Virus record (IMG/VR): IMGVR_UViG_3300039210_000045
Location: 1 to 41,133 of that record
Length of the DNA: 41,133 bases
Reading direction: 5' to 3' (one strand)
Source of the DNA: a virus
Of this stretch, positions 1 through 7,040 are shown piece by piece. A program made the translations under genes and the position numbers. Each line of letters starts with the position of its first letter. The first letter of the stretch is position 1. The notes below the pieces were generated by a model. It was not told where the DNA came from, ran no database searches, and saw nothing but the letters and a program-made list of their open reading frames with translations.

Positions 1-43
1 ATATTATCCTTAATAGTGTGATCTCTAAATGTGGCGTGTGATA

Positions 44-73
44 ATTGTACCAGTCTGTATCAGGTTGTGTCAA
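44..73 (-). promoter_or_regulatory. Leftward sigma-70-type promoter
   Basis: On the minus strand TTGACA (68-73) and TACAAT (44-49) are separated by 18 bases. The 15 bases CATAACGCCTTGACA ending in the -35 box are identical to those of the promoter at 35564-35592, and both have ATTAT around the -10. It points left, out of the window, so the genes it serves are not visible here. Confidence 0.75.
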
Positions 74-179
74 GGCGTTATGCTTGGTAGTGTCGTATCA
101 GTGTTGATTCATGCCAAGTAGTGTTACGTAGTTTATATCACTCGTGCTTGGTTGTATATGTATCACTGTCAAATAGGAG

Positions 180-218
180 AGGGGGATATATTTATGGCAG
201 AGCCTAAATATTCCCCCT
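180..218 (+). terminator. Hairpin, probable terminator
   Basis: GGGGGATATATTTA and TAAATATTCCCCC form a stem of about 13 pairs with one bulged base around a 10-base loop. On the plus strand it is followed by a short T run. No gene precedes it inside the window, so it may end a transcript that comes from the left. Confidence 0.55.
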
Positions 219-439
219 TTTGACGTACCTTGTTTTTAATTCTTTTTATAATGAATTTCTTGACTTTGTTATGACTATTGAGACATTTCGCGGCCAAGGG
301 TCTAAATCAAGAATGAAACCAAAAACCGGTCCTTATCTTCGGGTTAATTCTCACGACAAAGTAAACCACCTGTAGGGTTTTAATTAACCTGAGCCGGAAC
401 TATCATTATCAACAACAACTATTAACAATGATTACTACG

Positions 440-465
440 CGTCGTTCTACTCGTTGTTTCCAGGC
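440..465. repeat. 26-base motif, copy 1
   Basis: CGTCGTTC, then 7 variable bases, then TGTTTCCAGGC. The same two arms with the same 7-base gap recur at 1468-1493. The two copies flank the leftward gene 549-1331. The function is unknown; a binding site or a remnant of duplicated DNA is possible. Confidence 0.6.
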
Positions 466-488
466 GCACCCGCTCAAATTTCAATTAG

Positions 489-538
489 ACATAGAAATTC
501 CCCCTCCACTAATTATCTGGAGGGGGAACTTCCTATGT
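489..538 (-). terminator. Terminator of the 549-1331 gene
   Basis: TTCCCCCTCCA (498-508) and TGGAGGGGGAA (518-528) pair perfectly over 11 bases with a 9-base loop. Outer arms ACATAG and CTATGT extend the stem across small bulges. It lies about ten bases past the stop codon of the leftward gene, which fits an intrinsic terminator, although no long U run follows. Confidence 0.7.
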
Positions 539-548
539 AATTAGATTG

Positions 549-1331
549 TCACTTCTTGACTGATGCAACCTTCTCAGGAACCGGACCGTTCCCAGCAGGG
601 ATAACGACGATCTCGTATGAGTGAGTGACCTTGGCATCATCCGTCACAGTGAACACATACTCGATAGAAGTCTTGTCTGAGAGATTGTCCGTTCCGACAT
701 CCTCGAATGCTGGGCCGGAAAGATCAGCCGCAGTCACAGTAGCACCCTTGGCTTTCTTGGCTTTCAGATCAGCCGTGATATACAGCGCCGCAGAAGTGAA
801 AGAGAAAGACTGCTTCACAGACTTGTCAGCCGCAACCTTCTCCGTGAAAGCCGGTGTTCCGTTGACCGTGATCAATTCGAGTCGCGGTTTCTTGCCTCCC
901 TGTCCCTTACTGTCACTCATCTCCTTGCCAGAAGTGAGAGACAGAAGTGCAGGAACATCGGCGAGAACTTCTGGCTTGAAGTCCGGCCTCTTCAGAAGAA
1001 GATTGAGAGCATCCTTGATCGTCTCCTTGAGTGTTCCGTATTCAGTCTCCTTGACCTTGAAGACTTCATCCGACATTGCGGCTTCGGTGATCAATTCTGC
1101 CTTGACACGATCCTCTACAGCCTTACGATGATCGTTCCGAACCTTCTGTGCGTTGTCGTCCCACTTCTGAAATTCCTTGATCCAAGCGTGCGGAGTCTCA
1201 GTGTCGTTGACGAAATCGTGACACATCTTGCCAACGTTATTGCGTCCCTTCTGAACTTCCTCTACGATCGTGTTCGCCTGCTCGCGGGATTCCTTGACCA
1301 AGTCATGCATGATCTGGACAATTCCAGCCAT
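549..1331 (-). CDS. Hypothetical protein, helical N-terminus, G+C-richer gene
   Basis: I do not recognise this 260-residue protein. The first 120 residues are highly charged and look helical (many Glu, Lys, Asp), followed by a Lys/Gly-rich hinge near residue 145 and a Thr/Val-rich, probably beta-type C-terminal half. The upstream GTG (1340) is possible, but AAAGG lies only 2 bases before it and 11 bases before the ATG at 1331, so the ATG is preferred. The gene stands alone, with its own hairpin at the end and non-coding DNA on both sides. Its codons are visibly richer in G and C than those of the rest of the window, which suggests separate origin or selection for high expression. A virion, host-takeover or carried accessory role cannot be told apart. 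Confidence 0.8.
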   Translation of the reverse strand: MAGIVQIMHDLVKESREQANTIVEEVQKGRNNVGKMCHDFVNDTETPHAWIKEFQKWDDNAQKVRNDHRKAVEDRVKAELITEAAMSDEVFKVKETEYGTLKETIKDALNLLLKRPDFKPEVLADVPALLSLTSGKEMSDSKGQGGKKPRLELITVNGTPAFTEKVAADKSVKQSFSFTSAALYITADLKAKKAKGATVTAADLSGPAFEDVGTDNLSDKTSIEYVFTVTDDAKVTHSYEIVVIPAGNGPVPEKVASVKK

Positions 1332-1467
1332 TGTGTTCACTGCCTTTCATTGGGTCGGATCGTTCCGACAAGATCCATCATCCTCGCATGTCAAGGTGAA
1401 GTCAATACCTTTGAGCAAGTAAACCATGCCAATTTTGAGCCCATGAGCGGACCGTGAGCACACGAGA

Positions 1468-1493
1468 CGTCGTTCCGGTCACTGTTTCCAGGC
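1468..1493. repeat. 26-base motif, copy 2
   Basis: Second copy of the motif at 440-465: CGTCGTTC, 7 variable bases, TGTTTCCAGGC. It sits upstream of the 549-1331 gene and just before the hairpin at 1503-1534. 21 of 26 positions agree between the copies, with all variation inside the 7-base gap. Confidence 0.6.
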
Positions 1494-1502
1494 AGAAACC
1501 GA

Positions 1503-1534
1503 AATATGGCCGACCCTTTCGGATCGGCCATATT
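1503..1534 (-). terminator. Terminator of the 1537-1722 gene
   Basis: AATATGGCCGA (1503-1513) and TCGGCCATATT (1524-1534) form a perfect 11-pair stem with a 10-base loop. It begins two bases past the stop codon of the leftward 61-residue gene, as expected of an intrinsic terminator. No clear U run follows. Confidence 0.7.
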
Positions 1535-1536
1535 CC

Positions 1537-1722
1537 TCAGATGTGGAGAGGACATATATTGTTCCCCCAAAGATTGAGATCATTCTCGGTCACATCATGC
1601 ACGCTAGTAGTGGAGGGGTAGCACTTGAAACACTCGGGATCGCCACAACCAAATATTGCAATCATGGCAAGACGTGTTGCTTCACTTGCCTGTCGCTGGG
1701 CTGATGTTGCGGTGTGACTCAT
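1537..1722 (-). CDS. Small cysteine-rich hypothetical protein
   Basis: A 61-residue protein with a CGDPECFKC motif near the middle (Cys spacing 5 then 2) and one more Cys near the end, which suggests a metal-bound or disulfide-knotted fold. AGGAG lies 8 bases before the ATG, so the start is well supported. It is a single-gene unit closed by the hairpin at 1503-1534 and is transcribed away from the late operon that begins at 1940. A possible promoter upstream (TTGTGA, 17 bases, TAAAGT on the minus strand) is weak. I do not recognise a family. Confidence 0.7.
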   Translation of the reverse strand: MSHTATSAQRQASEATRLAMIAIFGCGDPECFKCYPSTTSVHDVTENDLNLWGNNICPLHI

Positions 1723-1903
1723 GGCCGTTTCTCCTGACTAGGTGAATGTGACTTCGTGCTTCACACTTTACTCTCAGTCAAAGCGAATCACAAGGACTAG
1801 GACTTTGACGGGGAAGCATGTTGTCATGGATTTTTCCAGTCGTTTCCATGCGAAGCCCTTTTCCCCTGCTATAAATTTTTCAAAAAGACAGTATACCAAC
1901 CCC

Positions 1904-1933
1904 TTGCCCATTAACTCCAAGCTATGCTACTCT
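1904..1933 (+). promoter_or_regulatory. Putative promoter of the late operon, leaderless type
   Basis: TTGCCC (1904-1909) and TACTCT (1928-1933) are 18 bases apart. The ATG of the next gene is only 6 bases past the -10 box and has no Shine-Dalgarno sequence, so the mRNA would start at or next to the start codon. Leaderless mRNAs are common in actinobacteria. The same 6-base geometry is seen at whiB (26008-26020). Confidence 0.5.
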
Positions 1934-1939
1934 TAGGTT

Positions 1940-2464
1940 ATGTCTCAGTTAGAGTTTGACCCCACTAGTGATCCTGTTGTTCCTTATGTTCGTAGGCTTA
2001 GGTTGGAGTTTAATCTTACCCAAGATGAGTTAGCAAGAGAGTCACGCACTTCCAGGTTAGCTGTTTTACGTAATGAGCATCTATGCTATCCTACTCCTTT
2101 GCCTAATATCGCAACTCATTTATCCATGTTCACTGAAGTACCACTAAATACATTGATCCATGAGTACCATAACGACGTTCTGAGGCGACGTAGGTACACG
2201 GCAGAAACCCTATTAGAACTTAACTCAGACGATCATAATGTTTTAAATGAGATTTCCTTTAAGCAATTTAGGATTGCTAAATGCTCGGCTGTAGGACTAC
2301 CTACCTCATTAATTAAATTTAGTTCTATGATATGCGTTCATCCCTCTACTATTAACAGTTATGAGACTGCTCAAATGGAGAATTTAACTGTTGCATTACC
2401 GCGTGCTCTTGCTGTAGCCTTGAGGGAAATGAAGTGGTTAGGAGTTCTTTATGGCGCCGTTTGA
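1940..2464 (+). CDS. HTH DNA-binding protein
   Basis: A 174-residue protein with an XRE-like helix-turn-helix at about residues 16-46 (LTQDELARESRTSR core). A second, weaker helix-turn-helix-like stretch lies at about 108-140, ending with an HPSTINSYE recognition-helix-like segment. It is the first gene of the rightward late operon and overlaps the terminase small-subunit gene by 14 bases. The role could be regulation of the late operon or help in DNA recognition during packaging. The ATG at 1940 has no Shine-Dalgarno sequence but sits directly behind a promoter-like -10 box, so leaderless translation is inferred. Confidence 0.75.
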   Translation: MSQLEFDPTSDPVVPYVRRLRLEFNLTQDELARESRTSRLAVLRNEHLCYPTPLPNIATHLSMFTEVPLNTLIHEYHNDVLRRRRYTAETLLELNSDDHNVLNEISFKQFRIAKCSAVGLPTSLIKFSSMICVHPSTINSYETAQMENLTVALPRALAVALREMKWLGVLYGAV

Positions 2465-3215
2465 GTTAGTTTCTAATTACACTGTCTCTAATAAAATCTC
2501 TGGAGTTAGTGACCTAATCTTTCGTCGTACTATTGCAGGAGCGTCCGCCGCGTTTTTAATCTTTAAGCGCATCCCAAGTGTCGCGGAAATTCATCAATAT
2601 AGTGGCGTGCAGGAACGTACGATTAGTAAAGTCATTGCTACACGCGCGTTTAAAGATACGATGGGAGCCCGCGGGTTCCAATGGCAACAGGCTAAACTTA
2701 GTCCTGAACAAGAGTTTGCTGTAGGAATCATAACAGATCCTACACGCAAAGGAGATATGAATAGTAAGCTTAGAGCCGCTGGAGTTAGCTATAGCCAGTA
2801 TCGAGCTTGGATGAAACAAGACCACTTTAAGGATTTTATTTCTAAAGTTGGTGAAGATATGCTGGGGGAGCATATACAGGACGTACATACTTCAGTTATG
2901 AATCGTGCAACGAATGGTGATATTAATGCCGCTAAGTTAGTCTATGAACTTACTGGACGTTATGATCCTGCACGTCAGCAGATGGTAGATTTGCAAAACG
3001 TAATTGGATTAATCCTAGAAGTAATTACTAGGTACGTTCGTGATGTTCCTACTCTCGACTTAATTGCAGCGGACGTTGCTACAATCATGGACGGCAAGAC
3101 TCCTAAGGCATTAGGTACTTTTGATATTTCTGAAGGAATCGAAGATGCTGATGTAATTGCGAACGAAGTTCCTGTAGGGTCTTTAGAACCAATCTTTAGT
3201 TTTGAGGGAGAGTAA
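2451..3215 (+). CDS. Terminase small subunit (probable)
   Basis: A 254-residue protein whose middle has the layout of HTH-type small terminases: a DNA-binding helix pair around residues 105-125 (RAAGVSYSQYRAWMKQDHF), then an oligomerisation-type helix and a GDINAAKLVYELTG segment at about 156-170. The small subunit binds the packaging start site and loads the large subunit. TTAGGAG lies 6 bases before the ATG, and the gene overlaps the HTH gene by 14 bases. The large terminase follows three genes later. The Glu/Asp-rich C-terminus may contact TerL. Known family features are inferred from pattern, not from an alignment. Confidence 0.7.
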   Translation: MAPFELVSNYTVSNKISGVSDLIFRRTIAGASAAFLIFKRIPSVAEIHQYSGVQERTISKVIATRAFKDTMGARGFQWQQAKLSPEQEFAVGIITDPTRKGDMNSKLRAAGVSYSQYRAWMKQDHFKDFISKVGEDMLGEHIQDVHTSVMNRATNGDINAAKLVYELTGRYDPARQQMVDLQNVIGLILEVITRYVRDVPTLDLIAADVATIMDGKTPKALGTFDISEGIEDADVIANEVPVGSLEPIFSFEGE

Positions 3216-3712
3216 TGAGTACACTTACACCTAATCTTAGTTTAGTTAAACCTGATCCAGTTACTGATCTTGTTCTTGTTAGTCAGATTAATGACAACAT
3301 GGATAAAATTGATGCTAATGGTAATGGTCCTTGGGTAGCATACGCTCCTACTTGGACTGCTGCTAATACTAATCCTGTTATTGGTAATGGTACTATAACC
3401 GGTTTTTATCGTATGGTAGGAAATACTTTTCAGTATCGTATTGTTATAACTATGGGTTCAACAACAACTTACGGTAGTGGTATGTACTTATTATCTACTC
3501 CAAGTAATACTAAAAATCCAACTCATATTGCAGGATATGGTATTGGATACAATTTAGTGAATAGAAAAACTTTAATGGCTTATTGGGCATCTACTGCACT
3601 GATTCGTCTCATTAGATGTTCTACTGATGTTGAAGTAGATCAAACAGGACTAGGTATTGCATGGGCTGCTGGACACGTTCTTAGTGTTGAAGGTTTCTAT
3701 GAAAAGCCTTAA
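3215..3712 (+). CDS. Tail fibre / receptor-binding-like structural protein
   Basis: A 165-residue protein. The N-terminus has the NLSLVKPDP...LVSQINDNMDKID pattern seen at the start of many phage tail-fibre and base-attachment proteins. The central part (WTAANTNPVIGNGTITGFYR, from about residue 47) is typical of beta-rich fibre-tip domains. It overlaps the TerS stop codon as TAATG, so translation is coupled. Placement among packaging genes is unusual but occurs in small actinophages. Function is inferred from motif style only. Confidence 0.65.
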   Translation: MSTLTPNLSLVKPDPVTDLVLVSQINDNMDKIDANGNGPWVAYAPTWTAANTNPVIGNGTITGFYRMVGNTFQYRIVITMGSTTTYGSGMYLLSTPSNTKNPTHIAGYGIGYNLVNRKTLMAYWASTALIRLIRCSTDVEVDQTGLGIAWAAGHVLSVEGFYEKP

Positions 3713-3721
3713 GGATTCGTA

Positions 3722-3988
3722 ATGACTGACACTACAGCTCCTTCTGCTAAAGAAGTAGAGAAGATACATAAGTATGCTGATACGGATGGTAAGGCTACTG
3801 CTGTTCATCATACTTTAGGTTCTGGGCCTATGCAGTCTGCTCCTGGTAATCATACTCATAATGGTGGAACTAGTCTTAGTTTATTAGCAGGAGTTACTAT
3901 TTCTGGTGCTAAAGGAAGTAATACAGCACTTGCTAGTGTTATTGCTGCACTTGTTTCATTAGGTGCTACCGATACAACTACGGTTTAG
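3722..3988 (+). CDS. Small structural protein, tail/fibre-associated
   Basis: An 88-residue protein with an SAPGNHTHNGGTS segment at about residues 39-51. That kind of His/Gly-rich turn is common in phage fibre and minor tail proteins. It is followed by a hydrophobic, Ala/Ser/Leu-rich C-terminus without charge. It lies 9 bases after the fibre-like gene and 8 bases before the nuclease-like gene, in the same operon. It probably works with the preceding protein, for example as a connector or trimerisation piece. Confidence 0.55.
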   Translation: MTDTTAPSAKEVEKIHKYADTDGKATAVHHTLGSGPMQSAPGNHTHNGGTSLSLLAGVTISGAKGSNTALASVIAALVSLGATDTTTV

Positions 3989-3996
3989 GATTTAAA

Positions 3997-4368
3997 ATGT
4001 GGGATAGACGAGCTTCTATTACTAGTATACATGACGGAGATACTGTAGCAGTTCTTTTAGATCAAGGTTTCGGTGATTTAAAAGAAGCTATGAAGATTAG
4101 ATTATTTGGAGTCTTTGCTCCAGAACTTAAAGAAGTAGGCGGACCAGAATGTAAAGATTTTGTAGATACTTGGGTTAATAAATATACAGGTTCAGTAAGA
4201 TTTCCTTTTATTGTTACAACTTTACGTGGACCAAAATCAGGTAAAGAAATTAGTTCTCTTGAACGTTATGTGGCAGTAATTGAAACTATGGATCATAGCC
4301 ATAACCTTAATACAGAAGTACAAGCATTTATCACCGCTTCTGGATTCGGTGGCGGTGTAGGAGCTTAA
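3997..4368 (+). CDS. Staphylococcal-nuclease-like (thermonuclease fold) protein
   Basis: A 123-residue protein with the order of motifs of the SNase family: DGDT (13-16), RLFGVFAPE (35-43) and an SLERYVAV strand with Arg90. Arg35, Glu43 and Arg90 match the three catalytic residues of that family. The residue that normally is Asp40 (a calcium ligand) is Phe here. The fold is therefore well supported, but full nuclease activity is uncertain. It lies one base before the TerL gene, within the packaging block, so a role in DNA processing at packaging or in degrading host DNA is possible. Confidence 0.65.
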   Translation: MWDRRASITSIHDGDTVAVLLDQGFGDLKEAMKIRLFGVFAPELKEVGGPECKDFVDTWVNKYTGSVRFPFIVTTLRGPKSGKEISSLERYVAVIETMDHSHNLNTEVQAFITASGFGGGVGA

Positions 4369-4369
4369 A

Positions 4370-5962
4370 ATGGCTAGACCAAAGGCAGAAGTTAATGGAC
4401 CTATAACACAAGAGGATATGTTACGGTCCATGCTCGGTGGACTAAAACAACAGGTTCGTAATCATAATCTCTATGCTTATAAACCACATAAGAAACAAAG
4501 TACCTTTCATAAGTCACTAGCACACACTAAATTATATATTGGGGGTAACCGATCAGGTAAAACTACAGGTGGTGTAGTAGAAGATATTTTTTGGATGATT
4601 GGTAAGCATCCTTTTCGTGAAGTTCCAGAAGCTCCAACTAAAGGTCGAGTAGTTGCTGTAGACTATAATCATGGTATTGAAGAAGTTATTATTCCAGAAT
4701 TCAAACGATGGATTCCAAAATCTTTCCTTAAGCATGGATCATGGGATGATTCCTATAATAAGGAACTTAGAACTTTAACTCTTACTAATGGTTCTTCTGT
4801 AGAATTTATGTCCTATGAACAGGACTTAGAAAAGTTCTCAGGAACTAGTAGGCACTGGACTCATTATGACGAGGAAGTTCCTCAACATATCTATAATGAG
4901 TGTCAAGCTCGATTAGTTGATACTGATGGTAGCAGTTGGATAACAATGACTCCAGTCGAGGGTTTAACTTGGGTTTACGATGCTATCTTTATTCCTGGTA
5001 GTAAGATTTCTAATAAAGATGTTGAAGTTATTGAAGTAGATATGCTAGAGAATCCTTACGTGAGTGTGGCTGCTGCTCATCGTTATCTTGATTCTCTTGA
5101 ACCAGATGAACGTAATGCACGTGAACATGGTAGATTTGTACAATTAGGTGGACTAGTTTATAAAGCTTTTAGTGAGGATATTCATGTCAAGAAAACAGAG
5201 AATGGTATTTGGCTACCTCCTGCAAATTGGGAACTGTATGCTTCTGTTGACCACGGATACAATAACCCTACTGCCTGGCTTTTTCACGGTGTATCTCCCG
5301 AGGGTTACGCGGTTACGTTTATGGAACACTACCAGTCTGGAATGGTCGTCAAGGAACACGCTGAAAAATTCCATGCAATATGTAAAGAAATTGGACGGAC
5401 GCCTGATTTCATTGTGGGCGATCCAGCTTTAGCACAGCATCAAGGTGTAACTGGAACTAGCATCTTTGAAGAGTACGCTGAGAACGGCATCTATATTATG
5501 CCTGGACAGAACAAGGTAGAAACAGGTGTTAATAAAGTTGCAACCTATATGCGATTGGATCATAAGGGAGAACCTTTCTGGGCAGTTACAGAAAACTGTA
5601 CAAATACTATTAGTGAACTATTGCGACTTAGATGGAAAACTTGGTCCTCTCGCAAAGCACAATTTGAGAATAACCCACATGAATCAATTCATAAAAAGAA
5701 CGACCACGCCGCTGACTCCTTACGATACTTTTTCACTTTAATGCCTGATCTTCGGCCTGAACAGTTAGATATTGTTTCTAAGCAACGTGATGACTCTATA
5801 TTAGGTACCGTTACACATGGAGCACCCGCAGCAGGTAACTGGGATTATGTATTAGCCAATGGAAAAACTCCTGGATTTGCACAAGATGTTTATCCAACTT
5901 CTACTCCTAATACTAAATGGACAATTACAGAAGGTTCTGATATGCAGGGATATGAAAGCTAG
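4370..5962 (+). CDS. terL: Terminase large subunit
   Basis: A 530-residue packaging motor. The N-terminal ATPase has a Walker A motif GGNRSGKT (58-65) and a Walker B strand ending in Asp167-Glu168. The C-terminal RNase-H-like nuclease has acidic residues at Asp294 (SVDHGYNNP), Asp351 (VGDPAL) and the late pair Asp445/Asp449 (KNDHAADSLRYFF). It cuts concatemeric DNA and pumps it into the prohead through the portal. Length and motif order are normal. An HNH gene separates it from the portal gene. Confidence 0.95.
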   Translation: MARPKAEVNGPITQEDMLRSMLGGLKQQVRNHNLYAYKPHKKQSTFHKSLAHTKLYIGGNRSGKTTGGVVEDIFWMIGKHPFREVPEAPTKGRVVAVDYNHGIEEVIIPEFKRWIPKSFLKHGSWDDSYNKELRTLTLTNGSSVEFMSYEQDLEKFSGTSRHWTHYDEEVPQHIYNECQARLVDTDGSSWITMTPVEGLTWVYDAIFIPGSKISNKDVEVIEVDMLENPYVSVAAAHRYLDSLEPDERNAREHGRFVQLGGLVYKAFSEDIHVKKTENGIWLPPANWELYASVDHGYNNPTAWLFHGVSPEGYAVTFMEHYQSGMVVKEHAEKFHAICKEIGRTPDFIVGDPALAQHQGVTGTSIFEEYAENGIYIMPGQNKVETGVNKVATYMRLDHKGEPFWAVTENCTNTISELLRLRWKTWSSRKAQFENNPHESIHKKNDHAADSLRYFFTLMPDLRPEQLDIVSKQRDDSILGTVTHGAPAAGNWDYVLANGKTPGFAQDVYPTSTPNTKWTITEGSDMQGYES

Positions 5963-5970
5963 GAGAAACT

Positions 5971-6426
5971 ATGTATATAGAATTAGATATTGATAGAGAC
6001 CTAAAATGTTATCGTTGTAAAGAATATAAAGATAGTAATTTATTTCATAAATCTAAGAAGTCTAATAGAGGTCGAGTTAGTTATTGTAAAGATTGTACGA
6101 GAGAATATCATAGAGAATATAGGTTTAAAAATCCAGAAAAAGCTAGAGAAATCGAACGTAATACAGAACGATGGGAAGATTATAAAATTACTCGTAAAGA
6201 ATATGAAATTTTAAGGATGAATCAAGATTTTTGTTGTGCTATTTGTGGAATAGATGAAGATGATCTTAGTTCAGTAGGTAGAAATAAAGTTCTATCTATA
6301 GACCATAACCATAATACAGGGGTTGTTAGAGGACTACTTTGTACTAGATGTAACCGATGTATTGGAATGTTTGAAGACAATGTTGAATATCTTAGAAATG
6401 CTATTAAATATTTAGAGAATACATAA
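5971..6426 (+). CDS. Endonuclease VII-like HNH endonuclease
   Basis: A 151-residue protein of the recombination endonuclease VII type. An N-terminal zinc ribbon uses C13/C16 and C39/C42. The nuclease core has a second zinc site (C89, C92, C124, C127) around the DHNH catalytic turn at 111-114 and an RGLLCTRCNR segment. In phage T4 this family resolves branched DNA before packaging, but free-standing copies in actinophages often behave like homing endonucleases. It sits between TerL and a promoter, in a place where most phages have no gene. All expected catalytic residues are present. Confidence 0.85.
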   Translation: MYIELDIDRDLKCYRCKEYKDSNLFHKSKKSNRGRVSYCKDCTREYHREYRFKNPEKAREIERNTERWEDYKITRKEYEILRMNQDFCCAICGIDEDDLSSVGRNKVLSIDHNHNTGVVRGLLCTRCNRCIGMFEDNVEYLRNAIKYLENT

Positions 6427-6444
6427 TAATTACTAGTTAATCTC

Positions 6445-6473
6445 TTGCTTCGCCCTGTAGGAAAAGCTATACT
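6445..6473 (+). promoter_or_regulatory. Late-operon internal promoter
   Basis: TTGCTT (6445-6450) and TATACT (6468-6473) are 17 bases apart, in the 87-base gap between the HNH gene and the 6514 gene. A very similar element with TATACTAAG lies before the scaffold gene (10567-10594). It would restore transcription for portal and head genes downstream of the HNH insertion. Confidence 0.65.
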
Positions 6474-6513
6474 AAGTACATCGGTTAGCTCTATGCTTTG
6501 AAAGGATAGTATA

Positions 6514-7029
6514 ATGCCAAAGCTCTATAATGCAAATGATGGACTTACAGGACGTGATGGTGGTCCTTATTTAGATCAGGTAGAAGCAAGGCACGCAGAA
6601 GATCAGCGTGCTCTTGTAGAAGGACGTGATCCTGACTATGAGAATATGGGGGGATATGCCGGTACTCAGTATGTTACGGCTGCTCAGTTATTAGCTAGTG
6701 AATCAGTTAATAACCTTCCATCACAGTTTGACAAGGCTGGCGCAGCTAAAGAAGCGGCTATTACTGCACTTGTTGAAGATTCTGATGTGAAACTCGAAGT
6801 TGCTTTTGATGCTCCTGATGTTCCTGACGATGCTGGTCTTACTACTGTTGAGGAACGTCAAGCTATGCTTGATAAAGCAGTTGATTCTAAGAAAGAAACT
6901 AAGGTCACTACTAGTAAACCTACTGTAGCTAAGAAAACTGCTGTAGCTAAGAAAACTTCTGTTAAGCGTCCAGTTAAGGCTACTGTTGCTAAGCCTACTG
7001 TTACTGCTAGTACATCTACTGCAAAGTAA
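6514..7029 (+). CDS. Hypothetical protein with histone-like Lys/Ala tail
   Basis: A 171-residue protein. The first 110 residues are acidic and mixed. The last 50 (from about residue 120) are made of Lys, Ala, Thr, Val and Pro in short imperfect repeats such as TVAKKTAVAKKTSVKR, much like histone-H1-type tails. Such a tail can bind DNA or other acidic surfaces without sequence preference. It is the first gene after the internal promoter and lies upstream of the portal, so a DNA-condensing or head-assembly role is possible. GAAAGGAT lies about 7 bases before the ATG. Confidence 0.75.
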   Translation: MPKLYNANDGLTGRDGGPYLDQVEARHAEDQRALVEGRDPDYENMGGYAGTQYVTAAQLLASESVNNLPSQFDKAGAAKEAAITALVEDSDVKLEVAFDAPDVPDDAGLTTVEERQAMLDKAVDSKKETKVTTSKPTVAKKTAVAKKTSVKRPVKATVAKPTVTASTSTAK

Positions 7030-7040
7030 GGTAGAATAAT

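Larger units (their letters stand above)
1..548. other. Non-coding left region
   Basis: No convincing gene is seen in this stretch. It holds a leftward sigma-70-type promoter (44-73), two hairpins (180-218 and 489-538) and one copy of a 26-base motif (440-465) that recurs at 1468-1493. The part from about 220 to 440 has A+T-rich tracts, including a TATAAT at 247-252 without a well-spaced -35 box, and no other structure that I can support. Confidence 0.7.

Noticed and set aside
271-375. Short rightward frame of 34 codons in the left non-coding region
   Set aside because: It has no ribosome site, no well-spaced promoter and no recognisable pattern; chance is likely at this length.
625-1131. 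Rightward reading frame of 168 codons
   Set aside because: It lies opposite the 549-1331 gene and mirrors its codon pattern; no ribosome site or promoter supports it.
1742-1936. Rightward frame of 64 codons before the late operon
   Set aside because: It covers the intergenic promoter region and has no ribosome site; the product looks random.
1940-2464. Lysogeny repressor
   Set aside because: The HTH protein could suggest a repressor, but no integrase, attachment site or divergent cro-like gene is visible, and the gene is inside the late operon.
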